Part shown: positions 1 to 10,970 of the stretch, piece after piece
How positions within the stretch are numbered: position 1 is the first letter of the stretch
Layout of the letters: each line of letters opens with the position of its first letter
Source: Armigeres subalbatus
Lineage: Eukaryota > Arthropoda > Insecta > Diptera > Culicidae
Length of the DNA stretch: 64,000 bases
Reading direction: 5' to 3'
Assembly: GCF_024139115.2 (NCBI RefSeq)
Contig: NC_085141.1
Coordinates: 167,854,908 to 167,918,907, forward strand
Made by a program: the position numbers and the translations under genes
The notes under the pieces: model-generated
Database searches by the model: none
Told to the model about the DNA's origin: nothing
The model's input: the letters and a program-made list of their open reading frames with translations, nothing else

Positions 1-298
1 GGGCCAAGCCGGCCAAGCACTGTACATGTAAAAAATAATTGTAGAACAGAAAATGAAACAATAAAGAAGAATTTTACTACTACTTTTACTACTAGACGGC
101 TCATCTGAAACCTGCCATTTGGTACAAACCATGATTGGGTACCCTAATATCAAATTAAATTCAACAGTTGCTATTCAGCTATTGATTATGTTGAAATTTA
201 AGGAATAAAATCCAAATTTGAAAGCTTTCGCGTTTTCAAGAGAACATCACTTAGAACAGCTTTGAACCTTAGTACCTGAGATCTTAGTACGAAAGCAA
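1..298. other. Unassigned non-coding sequence
   Basis: AT-rich sequence with no open frame that resembles a protein. A polyadenylation-like AATAAA and short ACT triplet repeats lie near positions 50-95. Nothing further is recognised. Confidence 0.5.
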
Positions 299-375
299 CA
301 CACAACTGTCATTTTTATTATTTAAATTTTTCTGCGTCGCAGCATGCCTGAAATAATAAAAATGACAGTTGTGTG
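299..375. repeat. Perfect 25-bp inverted repeat (hairpin)
   Basis: The left arm (299-323) starts CACACAACTGTCATTTTTAT and is matched without mismatch by its reverse complement at 351-375, leaving a 27-base loop. A perfect arm suggests a recent palindromic insertion or a small MITE. No clear target duplication is visible. Confidence 0.85.
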
Positions 376-394
376 CTACTTCCGTATTGAGTGG

Positions 395-462
395 TGTGCC
401 CTTGAACACGCGAGTGTTTTCAATTTTGGATTCCGTGAGGAGTGTCCTTAAGAATTTATCAC
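395..462. repeat. Dispersed repeat shared with 52930-52992
   Basis: The segment containing TTTTGGATTCCGTGAGGA and GTCCTTAA recurs near 52960 in the same orientation with a few substitutions. Read on the minus strand both copies encode similar short peptides (ESKIENTRVF here, ESKFESTRIL there). The element it belongs to is unknown. Confidence 0.6.
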
Positions 463-499
463 TAGTGACATGCAATGCAACTTTGTTTTTCAAAATTTG

Positions 500-1915
500 A
501 AAAAAATGTCAAATGAGAATTGCAAACACCATCTCCTGAAAATGATTCCGAACGACACAGATTTGTTCCATCGGTGCTGTTTCTCAATCGGGTACCTACC
601 TTCATGTGCTTCGGCAGATTCTGTCTGTTTACTTTGCTTATCAAGCAAAACTGCAATCGATAAAGGATGCAGACAAGGAAATAAATGCATTTCTTTTCGA
701 ACTGCACATGGAAATTTTCTACCGCACAATCATTACAGTTGGCCTTGTGAGTAAAGGCTTTGAGTGTCAATTAGAATGTATCTCGAGTTGGTCTACATAT
801 GTATTTCGTAAGGAAATATTTCTGTCTCTTTGAGCCCAGTGTTTTGGTGTGGACAAGATACAAATGTTTGAAGGCAGGCTTAGAAACCCTTGAATAAATA
901 ACTGCACAAATTGTGATAAAACACTTAGCTGAAAGATAAGCCAAGTTCCAGTATCAGTCCAGAGCCACGGAAGAAGAAGATCTATCTATGCTACCTTTCA
1001 GTACACTTTTATATGATAGGATAGTGCTGCAGAATAGATTCCAAGAAATAAAATATGCAGATGAATGTATGAGCACAAGTGCAGTGCATCGTTCCAATTG
1101 ATCATGTGCATAAGGTATACCAACATGCAGCTATGTATGGGAAACAGGAAGACAAGCAACAGAAGGTAAAATTTTGGTTGAGTGGAGGAAATCGACCGAA
1201 AAGATGTGCTGACCTTTGATGGAAGCCCTTCTCCCATACCACCGAGTAACATATTGGATCAACTCCATAATCTCATGAGCCTCTTCGTAGAACGACATCG
1301 CCTTTCCGATAGACGCTGCTGCAGCTTGCGTAGTTACATATATTGGATATTTTAGTCATGCAAGCAGCAATTTTTTGGACAGAGAATCTATTGCCCGTGT
1401 CCCGATGGTGTAACGTCATATGGGATTTAGTGCACTTCTTCCATGCATATATCTCTTCACTCAAATTGCCTTTACCAACTGGAGAAGCATAGTGTTTAGT
1501 GTTCATCAAGCACTACCACAGTAGAAACCACAAATTTCAATGTATGCATTAATTTAGCATGTGGACAGCTTCACTTACTTTATACCATGATTGGTGGTCA
1601 AAAATATTTGTCACTCGAATATTTCTTGACCGAGATTTAAATATACATTCAGCTAGCAGCATGATTGGGTCATCGCTAGGCTAAGGAGGATACTACAACT
1701 ATCGTCAGTTTGGTTCTGATTGCTCGATTGAGCTCAGAATTGCAAAAAGGGCAGTTGGTATCTTAGAGAACAATTTTACAGAAGATTGTACGATGATTTT
1801 TTGCAAAGCTATCGACTGATTTATTAGGAGCTAGATTGTGTATTTTTGGATTTATTGATCGAATCGAATCAGCCGAAAACTATTGCATTGGGTGAGGCAA
1901 ATGAGAAAACAAGAA
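500..1915. other. Unassigned non-coding sequence
   Basis: Open frames are short, overlap on both strands and show no recognisable motif. No tandem repeat or inverted repeat stands out. Probably ordinary intergenic or old repeat sequence. Confidence 0.4.
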
Positions 1916-1920
1916 ACCGA

Positions 1921-2350
1921 GATTAATCCACCTAGGGGTGATGGTGCCTTTCTCGACCTTCGTAAAATGTGTGCGCTCGAAAATAGATTGGCTTGGAGCT
2001 AGGAGTTAAATAGAAAAATGTCTGCGTCCGTTATATGAAAATCGGATTATTTCAAGCAAAGATATGCTAATTTGAATTCCGACAAAATGTTTCTTATTCC
2101 AATCTTTTTGGCGTACCCCTGTTTTATTTTTACCCAGTCATATATTTTAAGGATATAATTTTTGGCTGTTTGGCTTGTTGTTTCGAGAAAAATCAAATGT
2201 CATTCCCATCGTGACATTCTCAAACTCCCGTATGAAGAGGGAGAAAAGTGTATCAGTGTGGAAGTATCCGATAGTTCGTTTTCGGAGTAAAATGATAGCC
2301 TTTCGGTACAACTTTGTTGCACAAGAATGGTAAAAAAGTATTCTGACCAT
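1921..2350 (+). mobile_element. MITE, CCTTTCTCG-terminus family, copy 1
   Basis: The left end reads CACCTAGGGGTGATGGTGCC followed by TTTCTCG. The right end carries AGCCTTTCGGTACAAC and a degraded GAATGGTAAAA. The same end pair brackets the better copy at 41125-41482, where the right end is ACGAGAAAGGTAAAAA, the inverted form of the left. It has no coding capacity and was presumably mobilised in trans by a DNA transposase. The interior has diverged strongly. Confidence 0.55.
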
Positions 2351-2599
2351 AATTTCTAAGGTAATGTTGCTCTTTTCAAAATTGTTTAGTTTTCTGTGAT
2401 AATCCTTCTCACTCCGTTTTCGAACTTCGCACTGTCACACGCTTTGAGACGATAGTGAAAACAAACTATTTTTATCATTGACTATCAAATTTGCTGACAG
2501 TCAGATGCAAGGCCAATCAAAATGAGGAATTTCAAAATAAATATTGTATGGAACAATTAGATAACCTTTTTTTGCTTTAACCTTGACGCACTGCGAAAT

Positions 2600-2995
2600 C
2601 GTGTGCGAGATTCGACTGTGATAATCATTTATTCAAGGTAAGTCTAAATAGGAGTAAAGGTCGCAATATTCCAATCTGGCTAATTTTCAATAGAAAACAA
2701 AGGAACAGGATTCTGCGCCCAATGCAATTTGTTGTGAGTAAATCGATTGAGGGTAAGTACACTGAAAGTGAGCTAGAAATTTTCACGCACTTTTTTTTAT
2801 AACACGAAGTATTTTGACCATATTTTCTGAGCCCAAGATCCGCTGTGACAGATTTTTAATAGGAAACAATGGGACAGGGTTCCGCGCCGAATGCAACCTA
2901 GTGCGAGTGAATCGGTTGAGGGTTAGTGCATTAAAAGTGAGCTAAGCTTTTTGCACTTTTGGTGCGCACACACGCACACACACATACATCATCTC
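2600..2995 (+). repeat. Two partial tandem copies of the MITE interior
   Basis: Two consecutive segments (about 2640-2790 and 2800-2995) share AATAGGAAACAATGGGACAG-like sequence, an AATGCAAC..GTGAGT block and AAAAGTGAGCTA. The same blocks occur inside the element at 41125-41482. The second segment ends in a CACACACGCACACACACA run. They are deletion derivatives of the CCTTTCTCG-terminus MITE. Confidence 0.55.
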
Positions 2996-3215
2996 GGTTC
3001 GTGTGTGTTATATACCAATCGACTTATATACCAATAAGGCACACTTTTTAGTACTTAACCTTCTCCGATGTGCTTGCAACAGGTTGCATTCGACGCAGAA
3101 TCCTGTTTAATTTTTCGCTATTGGAAATTGGCCCAATCGGCCATTACATTATGGAGTTTTTCCCATTATAATGCACGAGAAAGTCACCATCACCGCTAGG
3201 TGGATTATTCTGGGT
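2996..3215 (-). mobile_element. MITE, CCTTTCTCG-terminus family, inverted copy
   Basis: On the minus strand this begins CCACCTAGCGGTGATGGTGA, then CTTTCTCGTGCATTAT, and runs back to the CA-rich stretch near 2995. It abuts the forward copy, so the two form a head-to-head pair about the CA run. Non-coding. Confidence 0.6.
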
Positions 3216-3239
3216 TTTAGATAGTCAGATCGAAACGTT

Positions 3240-3420
3240 TTCGGGAGTCACAGTACACGAATTCTTCAACCGCCTCGATTGACTTTATTCAAACAAACGA
3301 CATTTTCGGCCGTGTATTCCTATCAGTCAGATGGCGTTTTCGACCAAATGACTTTCGGACAAATGATTTTCGGCCGTACGGTTTGTTCGGCTAAATTACA
3401 TATTAATAAGAATAATCTTT
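3240..3420. repeat. RTE scrap plus TTTTCGGNC short-word array
   Basis: Positions 3243-3276 read on the minus strand as an EAVEEFVY-like peptide, the conserved block after the RT domain of the RTE copies elsewhere in this window. From about 3300 to 3395 the words TTTTCGGCC, TTTTCGACC and TTTCGGAC recur with short spacers such as AAATGA. Both are fragments without function. Confidence 0.4.
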
Positions 3421-3429
3421 GAATGATAA

Positions 3430-4955
3430 TTCTGTGTTTATTATCGTTTGAGTCCGGAATTGGAGATGTTGTCGCCGGTAATAGTTAGCCTGCTGTTCTC
3501 ACCTGAAGAATTTTCGAATGAAAATTGCAATAATTATCGTCCGATAATGATTCAGCTAAACACTGAGCCTGTGACATTTTTGAACAAAACTAAGAAAGCT
3601 GAAATGTGCACTTTATTATGGATGGGTGAAGCATTTTGGGACTCTGTGTATATTGTAATTGCATTGATGTCACATAAGATTTTAAAAAGGAAGCTGATTG
3701 ATGAGCTAGCAAAGCTGATAATTGGATTGCAACCATTGACAGTTAGTTTACAGTAATCAATGCTCTATTGTCAGCTATTGCAACATAAAAGCACTGCATC
3801 GATGAACTGGATTATTCCAGGGTAAATCGAATCTTATTGAGAATGTAAAATGTTATTTTTCTTATTCAGTTTGATTACACATCTGGGAAGTCCACTGTTG
3901 TAGTACTTCGATACAAATGTATTTTGCGATGCCCAGATCAGCTGGGTTTTTCATCAGATAATGAGTGGTGCTGTCGATAACGTTGTTATCGATACTACAT
4001 TGAATGCCATACTTTCTCATGTCTGCATGCAATTATCAAATATAGCAGTATCAAGTATGAAGTATTTTAGCACACCAATCCGATAACAGTATCGGATCTT
4101 GGTAGAGAGATAGAGTTATTATCCGTTCTCATCTGAGCTCATTACACGCACCTTGATACAAACACTTATCTGCATTGCACCCAATACTAACTGTTTAGCT
4201 TGCCAGGTTTTATGTTTCATATAATAAATTACCTGCTTTGAATGTGCTCACAGCGGCGCACAGTTGAATTGATGATGATAATGGCCACGCCACAAAGATT
4301 TGAGCAAGATTCTATCGTCTAAGCATAAGACATTTGTTGAGAGAATATCTTGAAATCCGATATTATCATAATATGATGACAATCTGTAGCCAGAACAGAA
4401 ATACCTACCCTGCACTATAATGAAGAACTATCTACTGTTAGACATTGTATTCATTATAAATTTTCAAAGTTACAAGAAATACCGCCGGCTTTACTCTGGT
4501 GGGCGACGTCACTCTCCCTCGGAAGAGCCACCACACGCTTTTCAAACGACAAAAACTAATTTCAATTTTTTAACGGAAAACCCCTTTCCTTAGACCTTAA
4601 TTAACAAGACTTGCTCGACCGCCAATACCGGAACACACTGTATCAAGACAAAAGCGAGATACCCGAGGCCAATCCTTTCGCCACAGGAAAGCAATTTATC
4701 TTCGTTAGATTTATTGTCGGTTTTTGTGCTGTAACGAGAGGAACCGCACAACTCGTTGACCGTAAAATAATGAGGAAATTAGTATTCAAGTGCACTGATG
4801 ACTGATGACAAATCGAGATGCAAAACCTGACAGACCGTATCTTCGATTTCCTTGCGACTATTCTTAATTTCCGGTCAGCTCCATGGTGATAGAGATATGC
4901 TATTCTGTTTTGACAGACAAAATATTATTGCCTAATATTATTTATTCTGTGAATG
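3430..4955. other. Unassigned sequence
   Basis: A 102-codon open frame at 3448-3756 has no recognisable motif and AT-driven composition. The rest shows no repeats or RNA genes I can identify. Confidence 0.4.
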
Positions 4956-4960
4956 ATGTA

Positions 4961-5221
4961 GAAGGCAAATCTGGAGTCCACTTTGCGATTTGGTTTTGTA
5001 TTTAAAAACAATTATGTCTCCCCCCCTCGAAATTTTTTGCCCAAAAATTATATTTTGACCCCCTCAAAATATATTTTTTGGGCAAAAAAATTCGAAGGGG
5101 GGGGAGACATAATTGTTTTCAAATATTTGTATCGGCCTTATTCGCAGAATGTTTGCAGGAATTTGCGCTCCAAAGCCTGCTTACAAAACCAAATCGCAAA
5201 GTGGACTCCAGATTTGCCTTC
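4961..5221. mobile_element. Nested palindromic MITE
   Basis: The outer arms 4961-5000 and 5182-5221 are perfect 40-bp inverted repeats beginning GAAGGCAAATCTGGAGTCCA. Inside them is a second hairpin (about 5003-5048 with 5073-5119) with arms AACAATTATGTCTCCCCCC and the complement, closing on an A/T-rich loop. The right half carries about 60 extra bases between inner and outer arms. A related fragment (GACATAATTT..AAATATTTGTAACGGCC) follows at about 5370-5415. Non-coding. Confidence 0.8.
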
Positions 5222-5229
5222 TCGGATCG

Positions 5230-6485
5230 ACAACAAAGACAACAAAAATTTTGGATGATTTTGAGGATTTTCAAAACATTCTTTAACGAATCCGAGGAGT
5301 TTTATTGATTTTTTCCATTTTAATATTTATTTTTTATTATCCCTCCCCCCTTGACCTTTCGGAGTCCAGTCGGACATAATTTAAATTAAATATTTGTAAC
5401 GGCCTAATTTAAATAATGTTATCTTGCAAGACAATGTACGCCCAAATCGCAGTCTCAATTTACACTCTACCTCAGGATAGTTGTAAAATGCATTAGAAAT
5501 TCAGTTCAACAGTTCAATATGTTGATCACCGGTTGGTAAATGTAATCTCATCCTCAGTACTGGTACATCGATGAATTAAGTGATTTTTTCGGGTGTTTAG
5601 ATTTTTACATATTGAGATGCTACATAGATATAATATTTTTATAAGTGAGCCGCAAGAGGAGAAAAAACTATGGCTTGGTGATTTTAAAATACTGTTCAGT
5701 CCATGCATGCAACAAAGCACAGCTACAACCTTTTAATAGTATTATGAAAGCAGTCTGCCGGTCGCGCAGGTGATGCTAATCTATTAGGCAGGAAAGAACA
5801 TTAACCCATTGTATAGCCACAGCTTGCGTTCATTGTCAGTGGAAAAGAAAGCCCCCGGGCAGTACACGGGAAAAATGCGCTTCGGAAAATCACCGTGCAT
5901 ATTTTACGACGACACATTTTCATAATCGAGTTAATGCGGTCGGTGTTATGCGTTTCATGATCGTCAAGTAACCATGCCGGGAAAAGTTCTGCCCGTCCTG
6001 TCCTCCGCGTTTTTGTTCCGTTTGTAGCGGAAGTGGGAGGTAGTTGTGTCCCACCCGGAGGAAGAATGGAGTTATAGAGTGTAAAATTTGAAACTGTCAG
6101 GCAAGCTAATTATCATCTCTACTTGCTTTACACCAACTGCTGCGGCAACGTGGACACTCTGCAGTGGCCCAGAAGTCATAGAATAAAAAATACAGAAAGT
6201 TTATCGTGATTTCAAATTTACATGGAATTAATGAAATAAAGTTGCTAGAGTACAAGAACGGACTTGCTCTTTGTAAAGTTAGGGGTTTGGTTTTGAATGG
6301 TGACGGACACTTGTTTCCGGTTATAGAGAAGTAAAACGCATTGAATTGAACCAAAGCGTGAAAAGAAGTATTCTACGTTACTCGACTAGGTTATGAGCAA
6401 TCCCAAGTAACAATTGCAATGCTTGCAAGACTTGAACTAGATTGAATGAAAATTAAGATGTGCGGTATTTCCATTCCTAGAACAA
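5230..6485. other. Unassigned sequence
   Basis: Apart from the fragment near 5370-5415 related to the preceding palindrome, no repeat or protein is recognised. A more GC-balanced stretch at about 5760-6070 may be unique sequence, but no exon can be supported. Confidence 0.35.
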
Positions 6486-6489
6486 TACA

Positions 6490-6955
6490 ATACGTTTGTA
6501 CTAGGGTGGCCTAACCGATAGTACCGAAACCGGTAAAACCGGTATTACCAGCCAATTTTAAGTACCAAAAAACCGGTACACAGAAAAATACCGGTATTTC
6601 CGGTATTTCAAACTTTGCTGTCAAAAAATCTGGAATAAGTTTCACCTACATATATCAGGAAAGACTCGACATGCAACAATAACAACTGTATGTGCACATG
6701 AATGAACTTTTGAACAAGTAAGCATCATTGACGACGTTCACGCCAAAAATCGATCATCATCTTCATTAATCATACGTGTTGCTACATTTTCTTAGCCATC
6801 TGTCACAGTGTCAATGACTTTTTTCTTCAATGAACATTGTTTACATCGTCGAGAATTTTCCCGCAATATATGAAATTGTGAAAAAGATACGTAGTCCTCT
6901 TCCAGAGATCACCTATGCAATGAATAATGATTTGCTACTAAAATATATCCGTTAT
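6490..6955 (+). mobile_element. hAT element 5' fragment
   Basis: The segment opens with CTAGGGTGGCCTAACCGATA and an array of ACCGGTA/TACCGGTATT words, a terminal style seen in some insect hAT elements. From 6715 to 6900 it matches the reverse complement of about 54260-54475, where a hAT transposase remnant continues (shared CATTGACGACGTTCACG, TTAGCCATCTGTCA and TTCTTCAATGAACATTGTT). It is therefore the 5' part of the same family, truncated before the catalytic region. An encoded NEHC..ENFP..YEIVKKIRS stretch is visible. Confidence 0.6.
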
Positions 6956-6999
6956 AAATTAACAAAGGAAAAGTATTGATGACTGGTACCAAAACGACT

Positions 7000-7130
7000 C
7001 CACCCCACTACCCCGAATTCCAGTACCCCGAATGTCAGTACCCCGAACGCCATTACCCCGAAGGTCACTACCCCGAATGGGACACTACCCCGAAACCCAT
7101 TACCCCAAAAGGCAATTACCCCAAAAACGT
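7000..7130. repeat. Short-period ACCCCGAA word array
   Basis: About eight units of 15-17 bases share the core (A/T)TACCCCGAA, decaying to ATTACCCCAAAA at the right end, with variable 5-8-base linkers. The apparent minus-strand ORF is a FGV-repeat translation artefact of the array. Confidence 0.85.
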
Positions 7131-7359
7131 TACGAATCTGTAGTATTCTACTATTATGTTTAACACCAACAGATATCAATGAATCGCAAAATGACAATAT
7201 TTGCAAAGAATAAAAATAAATAAAGATACTTAGATAAATGCATTACAGATTCTGTTTATCCAACAGTTTTGATATTTCTTCTAATTAACTTTAACTGTCA
7301 TTCCTGTCATTATGACCTGGGAATGTGCTATTCTACGAAATTGAGTAAGAGAGCCTTTT

Positions 7360-7725
7360 TTTTCAATAGAACGCGTTTTCCCGGTATAAGGCGAACGAAG
7401 GAGATGATGTCTTCTTTAAATTAACGAGTTTGCCCGGTATAAGGCACACAGGGTAAATATTACCTTCTTTAAATGAAACGCGTTTGCTCGCTATAAGGCA
7501 CACAGAGGAAATAATGCCTTCTCTAAATTAATGCGTTTACCCGGTATAAGGCACACAGAGGAAATAATACATTCTTTAAATAAACGCGTTTGCTCGCTAT
7601 AAGGCACACAGTGGAAATAATGCCGTCTCTAAATGAACGCTTTTGCCCGGTATAAGGCAGACAGACAAGATGATGTCTTCTTTAAATGGACGCGATTGCC
7701 CGGAATAGGGCACACAGAGGAAAAA
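7360..7725. repeat. 53-bp tandem array, seven units
   Basis: GCCCGGTATAAGGCACACAG-type units recur at about 7383, 7436, 7491, 7543, 7597, 7649 and 7701. Each carries TTCTTTAAAT and ACGCGTTTGC. Three degenerate units of the same sort lie inside the Helitron's 3' part near 9675-9790. The array sits outside the Helitron's 5' end. Confidence 0.85.
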
Positions 7726-7727
7726 TG

Positions 7728-7862
7728 CTAGAAGTTTGGTGTCTTCCACAAAGTTGTTGCATGATAAGTAGGCCTTCATATGGTGATAAAAATATAGTTC
7801 GGAACTCTACCGCTAGGGCGGCGCTTCAGCTAACTTTAAGTAAGTAATATATCTATCTATCT
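7728..7862 (-). repeat. Left inverted arm (AACTTTGTGGAAGACACC repeat)
   Basis: On the minus strand this contains CTAGCGGTAGAGTTCCGAAC, CACCATATGAAGGCCTACTT and AACTTTGTGGAAGACACCA, in the order found on the plus strand at about 16330-16440. It is interrupted at its inner edge by the Helitron and appears to resume at about 9992-10190. Confidence 0.7.
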
Positions 7863-9991
7863 TCTATATATATATAAAACTCAATGTTTGTATGTTTGTA
7901 TGTATGTTTGTATGTATGTTCCAGCATAACTTCTGAACCCATTTACCGATTTTAACCAAATTTGGAACACACATTCTTTATCTTGAGGAGACGACGATAG
8001 GGGGGTTAGGCATGCTCTTTGGAAAAGGGGGAGGGTGTGGGGGGAGGGGTATTGCTTAGTTATCGGTCAACTCAGTGTAAATTCTGAACCCCTTGGCCGA
8101 TTTCAACCAAATTTAGAACACAAATTCTTTATCTTAAGGTGGGGACGGGTCGAGCATGCATTTTGGAAAAGGGGGAGGGTATGGGGGGAGGGGTATTGCT
8201 TAATTATCGATCTACGCAGTTTAAATTCTGAACCCCTTGGCCGAATTCGACCAAATTTGGAGCACAAATTCCTCATCTTAAAAAGGGGATAATAGGGGGT
8301 TAAGCATGCTCTTTGGAAAAGGGGGAGGGTGTGGGGGGAGGGGTATTGCTTAGTTATCGATCAACTCAGTGTAAATGCTGAACCCCTTGGCCGATTTCAA
8401 CCAAATTTTGAACACAAATTCTTTATCTTAAGGATGGGATGATAGGGGGGTTGAGCATGCTCTTTGGAAAAGAGGGAGGGTATGGGGGGAGGGGTATTGC
8501 TTAGTTATCGATCAACGCAGTGTAAACTCTGAACCCCTTGGCCGATTTCAACCGAATTTGAAACACAAATTCTTTATCTTACAGAGGGAACGATAAGCGT
8601 GCTCTTTGGAAAAGGAGGAGGGTATGGGGGGAGGGGTATTGCTTAACTATTGATCAACGCAGTTTAAATTCTGAACCCCTTGGCCGATTTCGACCAAATT
8701 TGGAACACAATTTCCTTCTCTTAAGAAGGGGACGATCGGGGGTTAAACATGCTCTTTGGAAAAGGGAAGGGGTGTGGGGGAGGGGTATTTCTTAGTTATC
8801 GGTCAGCTCAGTGTAAATTTTGAACCCCTTGGCCGATTTCAACCGAATTTGAAACACAAATCCTTTATCTTACAGAGGGAACGATAGGGAGGTTAAGTAT
8901 GCTCTTTGAAAAAGGGGAGAGTATGGGGGGAGGGGTATTGCTTAATTATCGGTCAACGCAGTGTAAACTCTGAACCCCTTGGCCGATTTCGACCAAATTT
9001 GGAACACAAATTCTTTATCTTAAGAAGGGGACGATAGGGGGTTAGGCATGCTCTTTGGAAAAGAGGGAGGGTGTGGGAGGAGGGGTGTTATTTACAAAAG
9101 AGGGAGGGTATGGGGGGAGGGGTATTGTTTAGCAATCGATCAACTCAATGTCAATCCTGAGCCTCATGACCGATTTGAACCAAATTTGTATCAAATATTG
9201 TCTGTCCTAAGGAAGCGATTTTAGTGGATGTGGTTAAGTAATTTAAAAAAAGGGGAGGGTGTGGGAGAGGGGGTATTGTTTAGTTATCGATCAATTCAGC
9301 ATGACTTCTGAACCCATTTATCGATGTCCACCAAATTTGGAACCCATATTATCTGTCTAATGGAGACTATATCAGACTGGGTATGAGTGCCATAGCTAAA
9401 TGAGAGAGAGGGTACATTCATTAAACGAACAGTTTAGTATACCTTTTTATCGCATAGGTCAATTCAAACCAAACACGTAAGAACGTAATCCCTACTCAAA
9501 GGAAACTATTATAGAGTGGCTGGAAGGGACTTTTGGAATGGGATGGGCGGGGGGGGGGGGGTATTGGGGTTTTGGGTATTGTTGTTCATCGGAATAATTG
9601 TATGCTCAGTGAAAAGCAATGATTAATGTGTTTCCTTCTGAATGGTGGATGTGATTGCTTCTTCAAAAGTAGGCATTTGCCCGGAATAAGGCAATGGTGG
9701 GTGTGATCCCTTCTTTAAAAATATGCGTTGCCCGAATATGGCATCGATGAATGTTTTTCCTTCTTTAGAAATAGACCTTTTTCCCAGAATAAGACCTTTC
9801 AAACCCACGATCCCTTCTTCAAAATCAGTCAATGTTTCCAAAAGCCTTCTTTTTCTTTTAATCAAATGATAAAGTATGAATAAGTAAACACAACTACCCT
9901 GTTGATCAATTGGTTTTATCATTTTCCGATTGTAAAAGAAAACTGCAAACCAAACTGGCAATTCCGAGCAAGGCCGGGTACATAAAGCTAG
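7863..9991 (+). mobile_element. Non-autonomous Helitron/Helentron-like element
   Basis: The 5' end is TCTATATATATATAAAAC, a terminus seen in many insect Helitrons. The 3' end is CCGAGCAAGGCCGGGTACAT..GCTAG, in which CCG/GC can pair with GC/CGG around an AAG loop, followed by CTAG as in rolling-circle elements. The host base is T on both sides, which fits the Helentron group better than the classical A/T insertion site. The body is a 148-bp minisatellite plus short 53-bp-type units. No Rep or helicase ORF is present, so it would depend on a relative in trans. The boundaries are inferred from terminal motifs alone. Confidence 0.7.
7935..9370. repeat. ~148-bp minisatellite, about ten units
   Basis: The marker CTGAACCCCTTGGCCGATTT recurs at about 7939, 8089, 8233, 8383, 8534, 8676, 8825, 8975, 9160 and 9313, spacings mostly 142-151 bases. 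Each unit carries GCATGCTCTTTGGAAAAG and a G-rich GGGGGGAGGGGTATTG block. The first and last units share a distinct variant (TTCTGAACCCATTTA.CGAT), so homogenisation is confined to the inner units. The two plus-strand open frames within are chance products. Confidence 0.9.
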
Positions 9992-10077
9992 TAATAATAT
10001 ATAGTAGTGTTTGAGCCGATTGGACCATGAAATAACTTGCAGCTTTAATTTTTGGAAAATATTCAAAAATATGATGA

Positions 10078-10190
10078 AAAATCAATTTATTTTTTTACTC
10101 CCTCCACTTCCCGCTTAGATTTTATCTCGGATAGAATCTTTGGGTTATGAAGAATGTAACGGACGCGAATTCGGTTGCAGAAATTTGCCG
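10078..10190 (-). repeat. Left inverted arm, inner part
   Basis: The minus strand reads GGCAAATTTCTGCAACCGAA ... CAAAGATTCTATCCGAGATAAAATCT ... GGAAGTGGAGG, matching the plus strand at about 15912-16025 across roughly 110 bases with scattered differences. Together with 7728-7862 it forms the left counterpart of 15912-16455. Confidence 0.75.
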
Positions 10191-10199
10191 TAAATCTTC

Positions 10200-10740
10200 C
10201 ACAGTGCCTTAATATTTATTTAGTTCAGCATGTGTTTGACGGAAACCTTGTCACTTATTCAATCAAAGTAGGCCGTAAAATTCATATTATAATGAGCACA
10301 TAAACTTTCTGGGCTTCGTTTTGGTTATATTGCAGTATTATTTTAAAATATATTGGTCTGGAATTTAGCTTAGAAATCACTAGATGACGCTACAGATTTG
10401 GTTCCCTTGAAGTTAAAGTTAGTATACTCTGGACGGATTTCGAAATAAGAAGGTTTGATTTTATTCATATTCTTAACAAGCTCTGACTAGATAATATCAA
10501 AACGTAAACTAATTAACGTTGTCCGTAGATCTATGTCTAATTCGAGGAGTGTGCCAATCATAAAAAAAATAAAATGTGTATTTGATAAGATTCGTCAGAA
10601 ATACCATCGGGTGTGTATATTTGGCGATATTCTATTTTCGTCTACAAGATCTAAATAGTTGAAACTGGGCTCTCATGAAACATCACCGGAAATTATGAAA
10701 CAGCTCCTAGTTCTAAAAAAAGATAATTACGTTCTTTAAT
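10200..10740. other. Unassigned sequence between inverted arm and LOA element
   Basis: AT-rich with no recognisable protein or repeat. Some of it may be the 3' untranslated region of the LOA element that follows on the minus strand. Confidence 0.35.
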
Positions 10741-10970
10741 GCTTAATGTACAAAATATTCTTTTCCCTGTTGGGTATCTTAATCACTGCGACCATTTGTT
10801 AGATCTATTGTGATATATGCCCCATTTGATCTAGCTTTGTCAAGTTGACGCATCATTACTATTTAGAGCAATTGCATTTCCTTGACTACCAGCGTTATCC
10901 CAATGCGGTATTATGGTTCTGATGAATCGTACTACCATATTGGGACTTGTTCTCCAAACTTCTGAGGGTT

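Noticed and set aside
3448..3756. 102-codon plus-strand ORF
   Set aside because: No homology pattern and ordinary for AT-rich random sequence.
7005..7206. FGV-repeat peptide ORF on the minus strand
   Set aside because: Artefact of the ACCCCGAA array.
8035..8292. 85-codon ORF with an internal repeat
   Set aside because: It is the translation of the 148-bp minisatellite in the Helitron.
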